Assembly: GCA_024741835.1 (NCBI GenBank) | Contig: JAENRP010000240.1 | Coordinates: 1 to 64,000 of the forward strand | Source of the DNA: Diplocarpon mali | Lineage: Eukaryota > Ascomycota > Leotiomycetes > Helotiales > Drepanopezizaceae | Direction: 5' to 3' | Length of the DNA stretch: 64,000 nt | Shown: piece by piece, positions 47,460 to 57,696 of the stretch | Numbering within the stretch: position 1 is the first letter of the stretch | Layout of the letters: the number at the start of each line of letters is the position of its first letter | Translations under genes and position numbers: made by a program | The notes under the pieces: generated by a model | Told to the model about the DNA's origin: nothing | Databases searched by the model: none | Seen by the model: the letters and a program-made list of their open reading frames with translations, nothing else

Positions 47460-49986
47460 ATGGCAACTTCTTTCTTGAAAGATCTTCGGCGGCGCTCAAA
47501 GGCAAGCTTTAGGACGGCAAGATCAACCGATGAATCCTCAAGCAATGACACCAACAATGGCTTCACGCCCTCCACTTCCACCCTCAATTCCGAGAGCAAG
47601 ACCCCTCCTCTGATCAATTCGAACTCTGCTTCGAATTTGGCAGCTCTCGGCACCGCGACACCGCTCCCTTTTGCCCAGCGACCGACTGTCCACACGTCTT
47701 CTTCCAACAGGTACAGTGCAGTAGGCAGCGTCTCGGGGATGGCTGGGTTAGGATCGCCCGCACCGAACTCCTCTCTGCCTGCCTCGCCCTATGCTCCAAG
47801 AGTTACCAGCATTGCGGACAAGACTTGGGTAATCGACAGGAGTACGGGGTATACCACGCGCGAAGCTGACTATGAACAGGTTTCGCAGAAGATTATCTCC
47901 GTTTCTGGGATTATTGCTGATCCAGCTGTCCAGGCATTGGAAGGATGTGTCACCGTCAGACGAGCAGACGATGGCTTCCCCTCAACGGATTGGCCCGTGT
48001 GCGAATCCCACTTCAAGGCGCTCATTTTTCTTTTCCCCGGACCGAACAGGCTGAGATTTGATTTTACGTCGCCGAAACTCGCCAACAATAATACCAGCAA
48101 CCCCATACACTCCTCATATATTACTATACACATGATCCCCCCCCTTGCATCCCCGCCGTTACAGCTTGCCATTCTCATGGGCAAGGACTCTCCGGGGACG
48201 TTTGATGCCTGCCCACAACGGGTGGAGAAGGAGGGAAATAACCTTGCAACGGCAATCCAGAAATTCAGAATGGCGGCTTATCTCTGGCAAGCCTTTACCG
48301 TAGGTTGCTCAAAATTGCCTAGCACGGGAGAATCTCAAGTAACAGTCGAGATCTAGGCCGAACAAATGCACCGGAACAAGCTTGGAAGGCGTTGCTGGAG
48401 GGTAGAAGAAGAGTGGACACAGGGTACAGCGAGCATTCGAGATCAAGCGACTGGGGTGATGCGTTCCGAAGCAAGAATCCACGTGATACGATGCTCCAAG
48501 ACTGTGGCGGAACTTCGTGATTTGGACATTGCACAGCAAAACCCTCAGGCTAAGAATAGCGGCGGGCTCTTCAGTATTGCTTTGGAAGCTGTCAAGGACT
48601 ACTTTAAGCCATTGCCTGGGCAGAAGCAATATGTGTCCGTGCTGTTGCTCGACGCACACTGGGACAAGGCGCAGAACATGATCACTGGTCACGCTGCTCT
48701 TGGGGGCGGATCTGGCGACATCCAGCTTGCTATTTGTGGATCTCATGCTCTCCAGAGCTACCCCAGACATCTTGAGGAAGTCGTACCAGCATTCACGGAC
48801 TGCACACCGACGGATACCGACTATGTTGCTAATGACTGCGATGAGTCTGGAAGCAGCTGGGAGGCAGCTAATGTTGGAATTGGTGCCCATTTGCACGAGA
48901 CTGGACATCTATTTGGTTGCCCTCATCAAGAATCCGGAGTCATGCTACGCGATTACGTCACATTGAGCAGATCTTTTCTGACACGCGAATGCTACTCTAC
49001 AAGAACGAAGTCGAAGGGCGGATTGGTCTTGCAGACGGATGAGTGTACCTGGCATCGCCTGGATCTCTTGAGATTCAGAGCACACCCCTCCTTTGCCCTC
49101 CCCGGAGACCCCCCTCGCCACATTGACGATTCTGTCCACGCATGGCCTGTTGACAAAGGAGTCGTCTTGGTTACAGCTCCGTCGGGAATTGCGTATATTG
49201 AGATATACCCCGAGGGCGAAAATCTGTGCAAGTACTGGCAAGAGTTTGGCGATAGCCCGAATAGCCCCATTCCAAGACAAAAGGAGATGACGGAACAAGA
49301 ATTACGGGCTCGTCTGCCTGAAGATCGACGGAAAGCCAGGTTGAAACTGAGCATAAAATCGGTCGCCGGCGGAAGCCATGAAATTGAGGACTTTGCCGCA
49401 CTGGCCTCGAAGGCCTCGAGGGTCAAACTTCCCAATGGACAGATGGCATTTCGTAGCAGCAAGTTGGGCTTGTCCCAGATGGATGGCTCTACGCCCGAGC
49501 AAGTTGTGTTGCATAGTGCATTACAACAAACGAAGCTACTCACCCAAGTCAGGTTTTACCATGGCAATTCTCTGGATGGAGTTGAATTTTATTACGAGGA
49601 TGCAACATCCCAACTGTTTGGGAAGCGGGGAGGGTCGCCAGGAGGTAGCGAGTTCAACTTGGGTAAGCATCAATATCGACTGAACCGTTGGCCTTCCTGA
49701 CCGTCTCAGATACACGAAAGGGCGAATACATCACTGGATTCTATGTCAGAAGCGGATTCTGGATTGATGGTCTTGCGATAATAACCAGCTTGGGTAGGAA
49801 ATCAGCTGTTTATGGCAATCAAAATGGAGGCTCTGGGTACGAGGCAAACGATGGCCGGCCCCTAGCGATCTCTGCTAACAGCTGCGTAGCCATACATTAC
49901 TACCTCCAAGAGGGTACAGCCTAGTCGGAGTCTACGGGTCCCAAGGCGCCTGGGTAGATGGCTTTGGAATACTGATTTCTCGTTGA
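47460..49986 (+). CDS. zinc metalloprotease (YIL108W-type) with C-terminal jacalin-like lectin domain
   Basis: Exons 47460-48299, 48357-49662, 49710-49836 and 49890-49986 give 789 residues. The N-terminus (1-120) is Ser/Thr-rich and disordered and no signal peptide is seen. The protease part contains HFKALIFLFPGPNRLRFDF, KDSPGTFDACP and KFRMAAYLWQAFT. The zinc site is HETGHLFGCPH (His460, Glu461, His464, His470), matching HExxHxxGxxH. From about 655 onwards a jacalin-like beta-prism fold is suggested by the repeated G-x-Y-[IV] elements (GEYITGFYVRSGFWIDGLAI and SLVGVYGSQGAWVDGFGI). The family corresponds to the putative metallopeptidase typified by yeast YIL108W; the substrate is unknown. Confidence 0.87.
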
Positions 49987-50868
49987 TTCTTAGACCATTT
50001 CTTTTTCTTTGCTCGTGGGTTCTTGGGACTGAACCCGCGATTTAGGGCCGTGGCCAGTCACCAATTAACAAGCATGAAATGACCGAGTGCCGAGGGGCTC
50101 ATACCATATATGAATGGTTATTATTGTATAGCGGAATGCCGGGAGGCAGGTGCTGGGAACGCCCTGCACGGGAGACCTATACCGACGGCATCATTCACCG
50201 TAGTTTGGGGATAAGTGCTTTTTGGCGGAGAGGCACAACGCCAGAGGAACATACTGCATAGCAGCTTGCTCAGGGACAGAGCGTAGTAGATACACTACCA
50301 ATTCAAAGTAATATCATAGACTCAAGAACTTGGTGTCAATGTGGCGCAGGCGAGAGGCTGTTTCTGATGCTCAATGGATCTCTACCACGGCTCTGTACAG
50401 CTGTGAAGCTATGTCGCCGTGTCGAATATTTTCGCTTGGATTTCCTTTCTTGCATACTCCCACCTACCCACACGTAGGTAACAAATGTCCTGAAGAGCCG
50501 AGACTCAACCTCTTCTGTTTTCCACAAGGACAGGAAAGTGCTTTCAAATGAGAGTGTTCACATTGGTGCTTGGGCATCGTGCCAACCGATATTTCAACAC
50601 ATCTGCAGACGCGCTTTTCAGAGACTTTCGAAGAGTTAGAGAGACCTGATTCCCACGATCCTCGGCGAAAGCACGTGAATTGAGGTTTTGTGGCGATAGA
50701 ACCAGCCAATCACGAAGTGGTGGCTGAGGCGTGGCCATGACGTTTACCGGAAGCGCCAACTGAGAATCAAGGCCTTCGGTATTTACTTCCAAGCCACGAC
50801 AGCGTTTCGCCAACTTCTGGAATCACCTTGACAATACACCTACCACCCACCGAATCTACTACTGCAGA
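49987..50868. other. 0.9 kb interval, no gene seen
   Basis: It is the metalloprotease 3' region and the promoter of phosphatidylserine synthase, both on the + strand. Open frames are short and featureless. Confidence 0.45.
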
Positions 50869-50948
50869 ATGTCGAAAAGAACTAGCAGTGGTGTTTCAAA
50901 TGGCTCTGCGAAAGACGTCGTCGTTGGCGACCATGGTATTTTCCACCA

Positions 50949-51759
50949 ATGTTCCTCAGTCAAGCCAGGACCTGGACTGACTGCCATATGGGCGAGGACA
51001 AGCAGAAGAGGCTTCTGTCGGAAGATACGGGGCACTTTTCGTTGATCAAGGCGATGCACATGGCCGATTTGATCACTGAGCTAAATGGTACGACCGATAT
51101 GAACATCCCCCACCGCGCCAACGATGCTGACAGTCAGGTATCAGGCTTCTGCGGTGTGATGTCTATCTTTGCCGCCATGCGGTACTGCCTTGGCTCTCCC
51201 ACCGAAACTGGTAACCTGTGGGCGGCTCTGGCGTTTATGCCATTTGGCCTGTTCTTCGATTTCATGGATGGGAAGGTCGCGAGATGGAGGAAGAAGAGCA
51301 GTCTGATGGGACAGGAGCTTGACTCTCTGGCAGATCTGGTATGGTCATTTTGGACTCGGGGTGCCAGTCAAAAACTTACACTTGTGATAGATATCCTTCG
51401 GTGTCGCTCCAGCTGCTTCAGCATTTGCCATCGGCCTCCGAACCCCCGTCGACCACCTGCTCCTTACCTGTTTCGTTCTCTGCGGTCTCACCAGACTTGC
51501 GCGCTTCAACATCACCGTTGCAAACGTTCCCAAGGATGCCACTGGAAAGAGCCAATACTTCGAGGGAACACCCATCCCCACCTCGCTCTCTATTGCTGCG
51601 TTGATGGCTTATTGGGTCAGCAAGGGCTGGATTTTGGAGCACTTGCCGTTGGGAACCTGGGCTACGGGCACTATCTTTGAGTTTCACCCTCTTGTCGGAT
51701 TGTTCATTTTGAGCGGTATTGGTATGACGAGCAAGACTATCCACATCCCCAAGCCTTAG
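50949..51759 (+). CDS. CHO1: CDP-diacylglycerol-serine O-phosphatidyltransferase (phosphatidylserine synthase)
   Basis: It makes phosphatidylserine from CDP-diacylglycerol and serine in the endoplasmic reticulum. Exons 50949-51087, 51145-51338 and 51391-51759 give 233 residues. The CDP-alcohol phosphotransferase signature D-x2-D-G-x2-A-R-x8-G-x3-D-x3-D is complete, from [10 protein letters not shown] to GQELDSLAD. Family blocks [30 protein letters not shown] and several hydrophobic segments are present. The 5' end is uncertain. An upstream ATG at 50869 opens a Ser/Lys-rich start ending VVVGDHG that resembles family N-termini, but I find no splice pair joining it in frame. The ATGs at 50949 and 50988 are in frame and usable. 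Confidence 0.87.
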
Positions 51760-52456
51760 TTGGATTTGGCTGGCATGTGACTGGGAGATTGTGGGGGATT
51801 CAAAGACTGGGAATGTGAATCGGGGACGGACAGGGTGTACGATGCTACGCGCTGCTATGATACCACCTAATCGATGCTTTTAACAGCGCGGAATAAAAGT
51901 GAAAATTTCTCGGTTCATTTCTCACTATGTGGCTCTTCCTACACTAGAAACACCCGGGACGCACTTGAGGCGCGTATAGTGATCACTGCCCGCAGCGCCC
52001 CAGGCACATCGCATTACATCTGGCCACTCGCTTGAGATATAAGGAAGTACTAGGAATATATCAGTGTGACGACTAGCTCTGCCCTCAAGGCCTTCGACAC
52101 CTGTCTTGGTGGATTAAGCGAGCTATATGCTCCAAGAGAGATAGTGGAGTCGCCCATTCAAGAGGCTTAGAGCCTGTCAATCTGCTATATGGAACGAGCA
52201 TCAAATCCACAGGCTACATCGGCTTGCCGGCGAGAGCGTCGACTTGGGTTATGAGTATCAATTGAAGGCCCGGGGGGCGGGTTAGCGAGACGCAGGTCGA
52301 CGCAGTGAGCCGGCGAAGAAATCAAGAGCTCACTCACGAGAGGTACAAGCCCTGGTAATCCGGACCTCTTGGGTTTTGTTCTTCCTATAAACACCTTGGC
52401 AGATTCCATCAATACGAACCGCAACGCCCCGTATCCACACAAGTCAGAAAATCAAG
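51760..52456. other. convergent 3' interval, no gene seen
   Basis: It lies between the stops of phosphatidylserine synthase (+) and GAR1 (-). A minus-strand frame at 52185-52442 has no recognisable features. Confidence 0.5.
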
Positions 52457-53444
52457 TCAACCACGCCCTCTCGAGAATCCACCTCTGGCGCCACCTCTGC
52501 CTCTTGGTGTGAAGCCACCGCCGCCTCCTCTCGAGAACCCTCCGCCTCCACCACGGCCTCCTCGTCCACCCGCGCTGAACCCACCTCTACCTCTAGGCGC
52601 ACCTCGAGCACCGCCGCGTCCGCCTCGCATAGGTGCGCCTCGGCCTCTGACCCCGCCCGCGCGCTTGGGCTTTGCAGCTCCTGGTGGAGGTTTGGGCTTG
52701 GGGAGAAATTTCTCTAGGGGGAGGAGCTTGTCGCCGCCGATATAGAATTTGTCCCCGGACTTAAATGACGATGCTTGGATGCCTTCACTCGGTTTGATTG
52801 TGAAGTAGACCTGTGGGCAGTTAGTTTTTTGCTTTTGCTCACAACGTCGGAGGCACTGACTGAATTGATTGGACCTAGGATCTACTCGAATCGTTAGCAA
52901 GTGCTCCTCTTTGACGTATTCACCCTCTGCAGAGAATATAATAGTTTCGGACTACTTGCCTCATCAACTTTGCCGATTGGCTGCCACAGAGTTAGCACAC
53001 GATTTCATATATTTGGTAACCAGGGACAAAGAATAAAAGTCAAGATCCTGGACCCCTAGTAAACGAAGATGGTAAAGCAGTTAAACATACTGTCTTGTTC
53101 TGAAGATATATTGGCGCATTGAAGTAGGGGATTTTAGTGTTAATGGATTCGCATACGATTTCTCCTACAAGGATATATTAGTAGAGTGACAAGTTAACAA
53201 AGGTAGGTAGCGATACCTTCGCAAGCATGCATGTAATTGCCCATCTCAAGGACGGCATCTGGAGGCCCATTATCTCTCTGTTGAAAGCCGCCTCGTCCTG
53301 CTGGAGTGATTAGTCCCAATTCTTCTTTCTCTGCTTGGTTTGCAATTGCGCACCTCCTCGACCGCCAAATCCACCGCCGCCTCTACCACCTCCAAATGAG
53401 TTCGCGCCCGTTCCGCGACCACGTGGTGCTCCTCTAAAAGACAT
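52457..53444 (-). CDS. GAR1: Gar1, H/ACA snoRNP core protein
   Basis: Gar1 is a core protein of the H/ACA particles that pseudouridylate rRNA. Exons 53444-53354, 53297-53217, 53164-53091, 52980-52960, 52881-52861 and 52810-52457 give 213 residues, close to yeast. Arg/Gly-rich tails flank the core on both sides ([13 protein letters not shown] and many RGG at the end). The core reads [46 protein letters not shown], then [10 protein letters not shown] and [17 protein letters not shown]. Exons 4 and 5 are 21 bases each. The intron between them has a GC donor (GAG|GCAAGT). The core would lose IGKVDEILGPIN if these exons were missed. It is divergent from ThrRS. Confidence 0.92.
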
Positions 53445-53665
53445 TGTCGTGGTTGTTGGGGGTAAGCCTTGGAATCGAAGAAATCCGGGCTTGTTGAAGC
53501 TCTTCCCAAAAAAATGTTCCTGGCTTGTGGCGCTAGTACACTTAGCGGGGTTTGGCTGGAGCACAGATTCGCGACGGATTGCCAGGCTCACCGTGAATTC
53601 TACCATCCTTACTTACCAGCTCAGTCGGGACACCCACCACAATTTTTCGAGTTCGTATCGAGGAC
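53445..53665. promoter_or_regulatory. shared compact divergent promoter, GAR1 / threonyl-tRNA synthetase
   Basis: Only 221 bases separate two start codons of a ribosome-biogenesis gene and a translation gene. A-rich (CCCAAAAAAATG) and AATTTTTC elements are present, but I cannot assign a factor. Confidence 0.55.
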
Positions 53666-56173
53666 ATGGATAAAGCTCATAAAGCCGTCGAGACAGTCGC
53701 TGACGGAGTCAAGAAGGTAGCCATAGGCGAAAAGAAACAAAAAGTCAAGAAGGAGAAGGGAGGGGATGGCGGGGCAGATGCTGGTAAGACACCATCCTCC
53801 AAAAAGATATCAACAAATAAATAACATTTGTGCTATAGGTCCTCTTGAATTAAAGCCGCGTAGGTGTCCTTCCTGATCGCATGGGATACGATGCCTTCGA
53901 AACCTACCGAGAAAAATTCGACGCTGCGCAATACTGATAACGAGGTTTTGATACAGAACCCCAATTTCTCGACGATCGGCTCCAGCTGTTTACCAAACTC
54001 AAGACAAAGTTCGATGCCGAAATCGCTGCGAAACCCCGACAGCCAATTACAATCACCCTCGCAGATGGAAGCATTAAAGCGGGCACGTCTTGGGAGACTA
54101 CGCCTGCACATATCGCCGAAGGCATCTCAAAGAGCTTGTTGAAGCGAACAGTGGTAGCAAAGCTCAATGGAGACGACGAGCAGCTCTGGGACTTGGAGAG
54201 ACCGCTAGAGGCAAGCTGCAAACTGGAATTGCTTTCATTCGATACCGAGCTAGGTAAGAAGGTCTTCTGGCACTCTAGCGCGCATATCCTTGGTGAAGCT
54301 TCCGAGAGGAGATTTGGCTGCAGTCTTTGCATTGGACCTCCAATCGAAAACGGCTTCTACTATGAGATGTCCCTACCAGATGGCGCTCCTGTTCAGCAAT
54401 CGGATTGGGCGCCGCTTGAGAAACTCGTGGGTCAAATTGTCAAAGAAAAACAACCATTTGAACGATTAGTCCTCTCGAAGGAAGATTTGCTGGAAATGTT
54501 TTCGTACAACAAATACAAGCAACACATCATCAAGGATAAGATCAAGGATGGTGAATTCACCACGGTATACCGTAATGGTCCCCTCATCGATCTGTGCCGA
54601 GGACCTCACGTGCCAAACACCGGCCGGATCGAATCGTTTGCTATCATGAAGAACTCTGCATCATATTTCCTGGGAAATAAGGACAACGACTCTCTCCAAC
54701 GTATCTACGGTGTCTCTTTCCCGGACAAGAAGCAGATGGCTGAGCACAAGAAATTCTTGGAAGAGGCTGCAAAACGGGACCATCGAAAGATTGGCAAGGA
54801 TCAAGAGCTGTTCTTTTTCCATGAGCTTTCCCCCGGATCGGCAATGTGGCTTCCACATGGTACCCGGATCTACAATACCCTCCAGTCTTTCATCAGGGAA
54901 GAGTACTGGGTTCGTGGCTACAACGAAGTCATCTCCCCAAACATGTACAATTCAGAACTATGGAAGACCTCCGGCCACTGGGACTACTACAAAGACGACA
55001 TGTTTACCTTCGGCTCCGAGAAGGAGACTTTTGCTCTCAAGCCGATGAACTGCCCAGGACACTGTCTGATGTTTGGCCACCGCGAGAGAAGTCACCGAGA
55101 GCTACCATGGAGAGTTGCGGATTTCGGTGTCCTCCATCGCAATGAAGCTTCGGGTGCACTATCTGGCTTGACAAGAGTTCGCAGGTTTCAACAGGATGAT
55201 GCTCACATTTTCTGTCGAGAAGATCAGATCAAAGATGAGATCATGGAGCTGTTTGATTTTTTGCAGAAGGTGTATGGCTTATTTGGATTCACATTCAAGC
55301 TGAAGCTTTCGACGCGACCGGAGAAATTCCTGGGTAAGCGAGAGACGTGGGATATGGCTGAGGACAAGCTCCGCTCTGCACTGGATGAATTTGCAAAGGG
55401 TGATTGGGAGATCAACGAGGGGGATGGTGCTTTCTACGGACCCAAAATCGATATCACTATCTCCGATTGCTTGAGAAGAGACTGGCAATGCGCCACCATT
55501 CAGTTAGATTTCCAGCTTCCTCAAAACTTCGGTCTGGAATACATGACTTCCGAGATGGTCACGAAATCCAAGAATGAGGAAGAAGCCAAACCAGAGGAGC
55601 ATAACAAGGCCGCTGTTGGACCTGATGGAAAGCCGGTCAGAGTCTACAAGCCTCTCACACCTGGTTGCGCTCGACCAGTCATGATCCACCGAGCCATCTG
55701 TGGTAGTATTGAGCGTTTCACGGCTATCCTGACGGAGCACTTTGGTGGAAAGTGGCCCTTCTGGGTGAGCCCCCGCCAAATTCTGGTTATCCCGGTTGGG
55801 GTTGGTTACTTTGACTACGCAAAGGAGGTCCAATCCATCTTCAAGGCAGAAAATATGTTCATCGACGTGGACCTCAGTGGCAACACGCTGCAGAAGAAGA
55901 TCCGTACAGGCCAATTGGCGCAATACAATTTTATATTTGGCAAGTACTCCTTCGACCCAGCGACTTATTGTCTAACCAGCGACAGTTGTCGGTGACCAGG
56001 AGATGAATGGAAGAGAGGTCAATGTCCGAAATCGGGACGATACGTCAAGCCAAGATCGAGGCAAGCCGGTATCCCTGGAAGAGGCCATCAAGAAGCTCAA
56101 GGCACTGCGCGATGAGAGACGATCGGATAACCCCTTCCCTGGCGATGCCAGGGTCGCTGAGGTCAAGGCATGA
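53666..56173 (+). CDS. THS1: threonyl-tRNA synthetase, cytosolic-type
   Basis: A class II aminoacyl-tRNA synthetase charging tRNA(Thr). Exons 53666-53783, 53839-53859, 53957-55939 and 55986-56173 give 769 residues. A Lys-rich eukaryotic extension (1-40) shows no clear mitochondrial signal. The TGS domain has [20 protein letters not shown]. The editing domain carries HSSAH (152-156). The catalytic core has the zinc-site region [10 protein letters not shown], motif 2 [14 protein letters not shown] and motif 3 ending GSIERF. The anticodon-binding domain ends [10 protein letters not shown]. Exon 2 is only 21 bases. The last intron has a GC donor (TTTG|GCAAGT) and is required to reach VVGDQEMN. 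Confidence 0.95.
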
Positions 56174-57696
56174 GGTGCTAGGGTTTGTGACTGGGCTTTG
56201 GCTGCAATTAAGGGGCGAGTGAGAGGCGCGCTGCTACTTTTCCCATGCTGAGATTCCTATTCGGTAGATGGCGGACTGCGGTGATGTTGGAATGGCAATG
56301 GGCCGAATCTGATGATAGGCTGAACGAAATGAAGACCATTGCCACGATAGTCGCAGCAGATCCCGAGGTCGATATCATAAGCCAACCGCCCATCAGGCAT
56401 GAGACCTCGCTCCGAAGCCCCGGCAGGGTGGTGCTTTGAGATTGAACGGAAGATCCGCCCATTATTGACCGTCACACGGGGGAACATCATGCCTGGAAGT
56501 CTGAATAGGGAGTGATTCGCGAGCAATGCGCTCGGTGTAGGCTACCTGCCATTTAGTTTAGTACACGTATATACGAGTAGATCCGGCTGCTTCTCGCCCA
56601 GCAGCCCTGACGATGAGCCCTCCTGTTGGGTTATGTAGCTTCAGGTACTGTGCACCAAGAGGCTCAGATGCTCGGATCTTGGGCTCGTCCCTCTCAGCCA
56701 GACTTCGGCAGTTGTGCTAACTTATACACCATCTTGCAGGAGGAGTCTCAGGGAGCGATGCCCATGTACCTGCGCAGTGTTAGCCAGGGTCCCATTGTCG
56801 TTGTTCTGTATACCAACAATATTGGCGATTTGCTTTGTCTTGCAGCAGCTCCCAGCATCCTGTGTGTATTCATTCGCACGTCGCCTGAAGTGATGGTTGA
56901 CGGCTTCACGATGGCCAGGCCTCACACCAACCAGGTCCCCACTATGAGATCAGAGTTGCGCGTTACAGATGCCCTGATGGAAAATCCCAGGCACGTACAC
57001 CATAGGATAGAGCATTAGCAAAAGGGCAGGCTGTGAGGTGTCCATGTATGATGCTTCAGTCGAATCTGGTGGTATGCTCATTTGGCGTGGTAGATTCAGC
57101 CATTACGCGGAATATTTCACCGTCGCGTCGCCTCCCAGATCTCGGGGAATAAAGTGAGATACGGAGACGGTGAAGCTTGTTCTCCTCCTCCTCATCCTCA
57201 ACCCTGGAATTGTGGCTTGGTGGATGCGCTACGTCATCACTAGCCATCATCAGCCAGCCCGCACCAGCCATCATAACCTCCATGACAGCTCTCCCTACAT
57301 CGCCCTCTTCCTTTTCTTTATACCTGTCCTGGCTCGTCTGCCGTGGTCTCCTTTGTTCTTCAGCAAACACGGTATCCGGTATCAACAGAATCAAAATCTT
57401 TGACGTTCTCTTGCGGCGGTGAACAAGCAACCCAGAGCTCGTAAAGCACCCGCAGCGCCCCATCGGTCTCTAGACAGCATCCCCAGGACGCTCACGTCAA
57501 CGTCGAGATCAAGTAGGTTCACGCCGTCCCATCACATCCACATCCTCATCTTTTGCCTCTTCTCCGGAATAGATGGATTCTTGCTAATGTGTGAAGCCGA
57601 TCGTAGCTCGGCACTATCTCTCTTGCGCTGCTACCGTACAGGAGACAAGTACGAGCCCAAGCCTCAGCCCCGCGCCAGTTCCTCCTTCTTACCAAC
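56174..57696. other. 1.5 kb interval, no gene supported
   Basis: It is the ThrRS 3' region and the SLM1 promoter. A + strand frame at 56626-57018 (130 codons, starting with a non-ATG codon) and a minus-strand frame at 57056-57463 show no family or membrane features I can defend. Confidence 0.4.

Noticed and set aside
56626..57018. 130-codon + strand frame between ThrRS and SLM1
   Set aside because: Starts at a non-ATG codon and has no domain, membrane or splice support.
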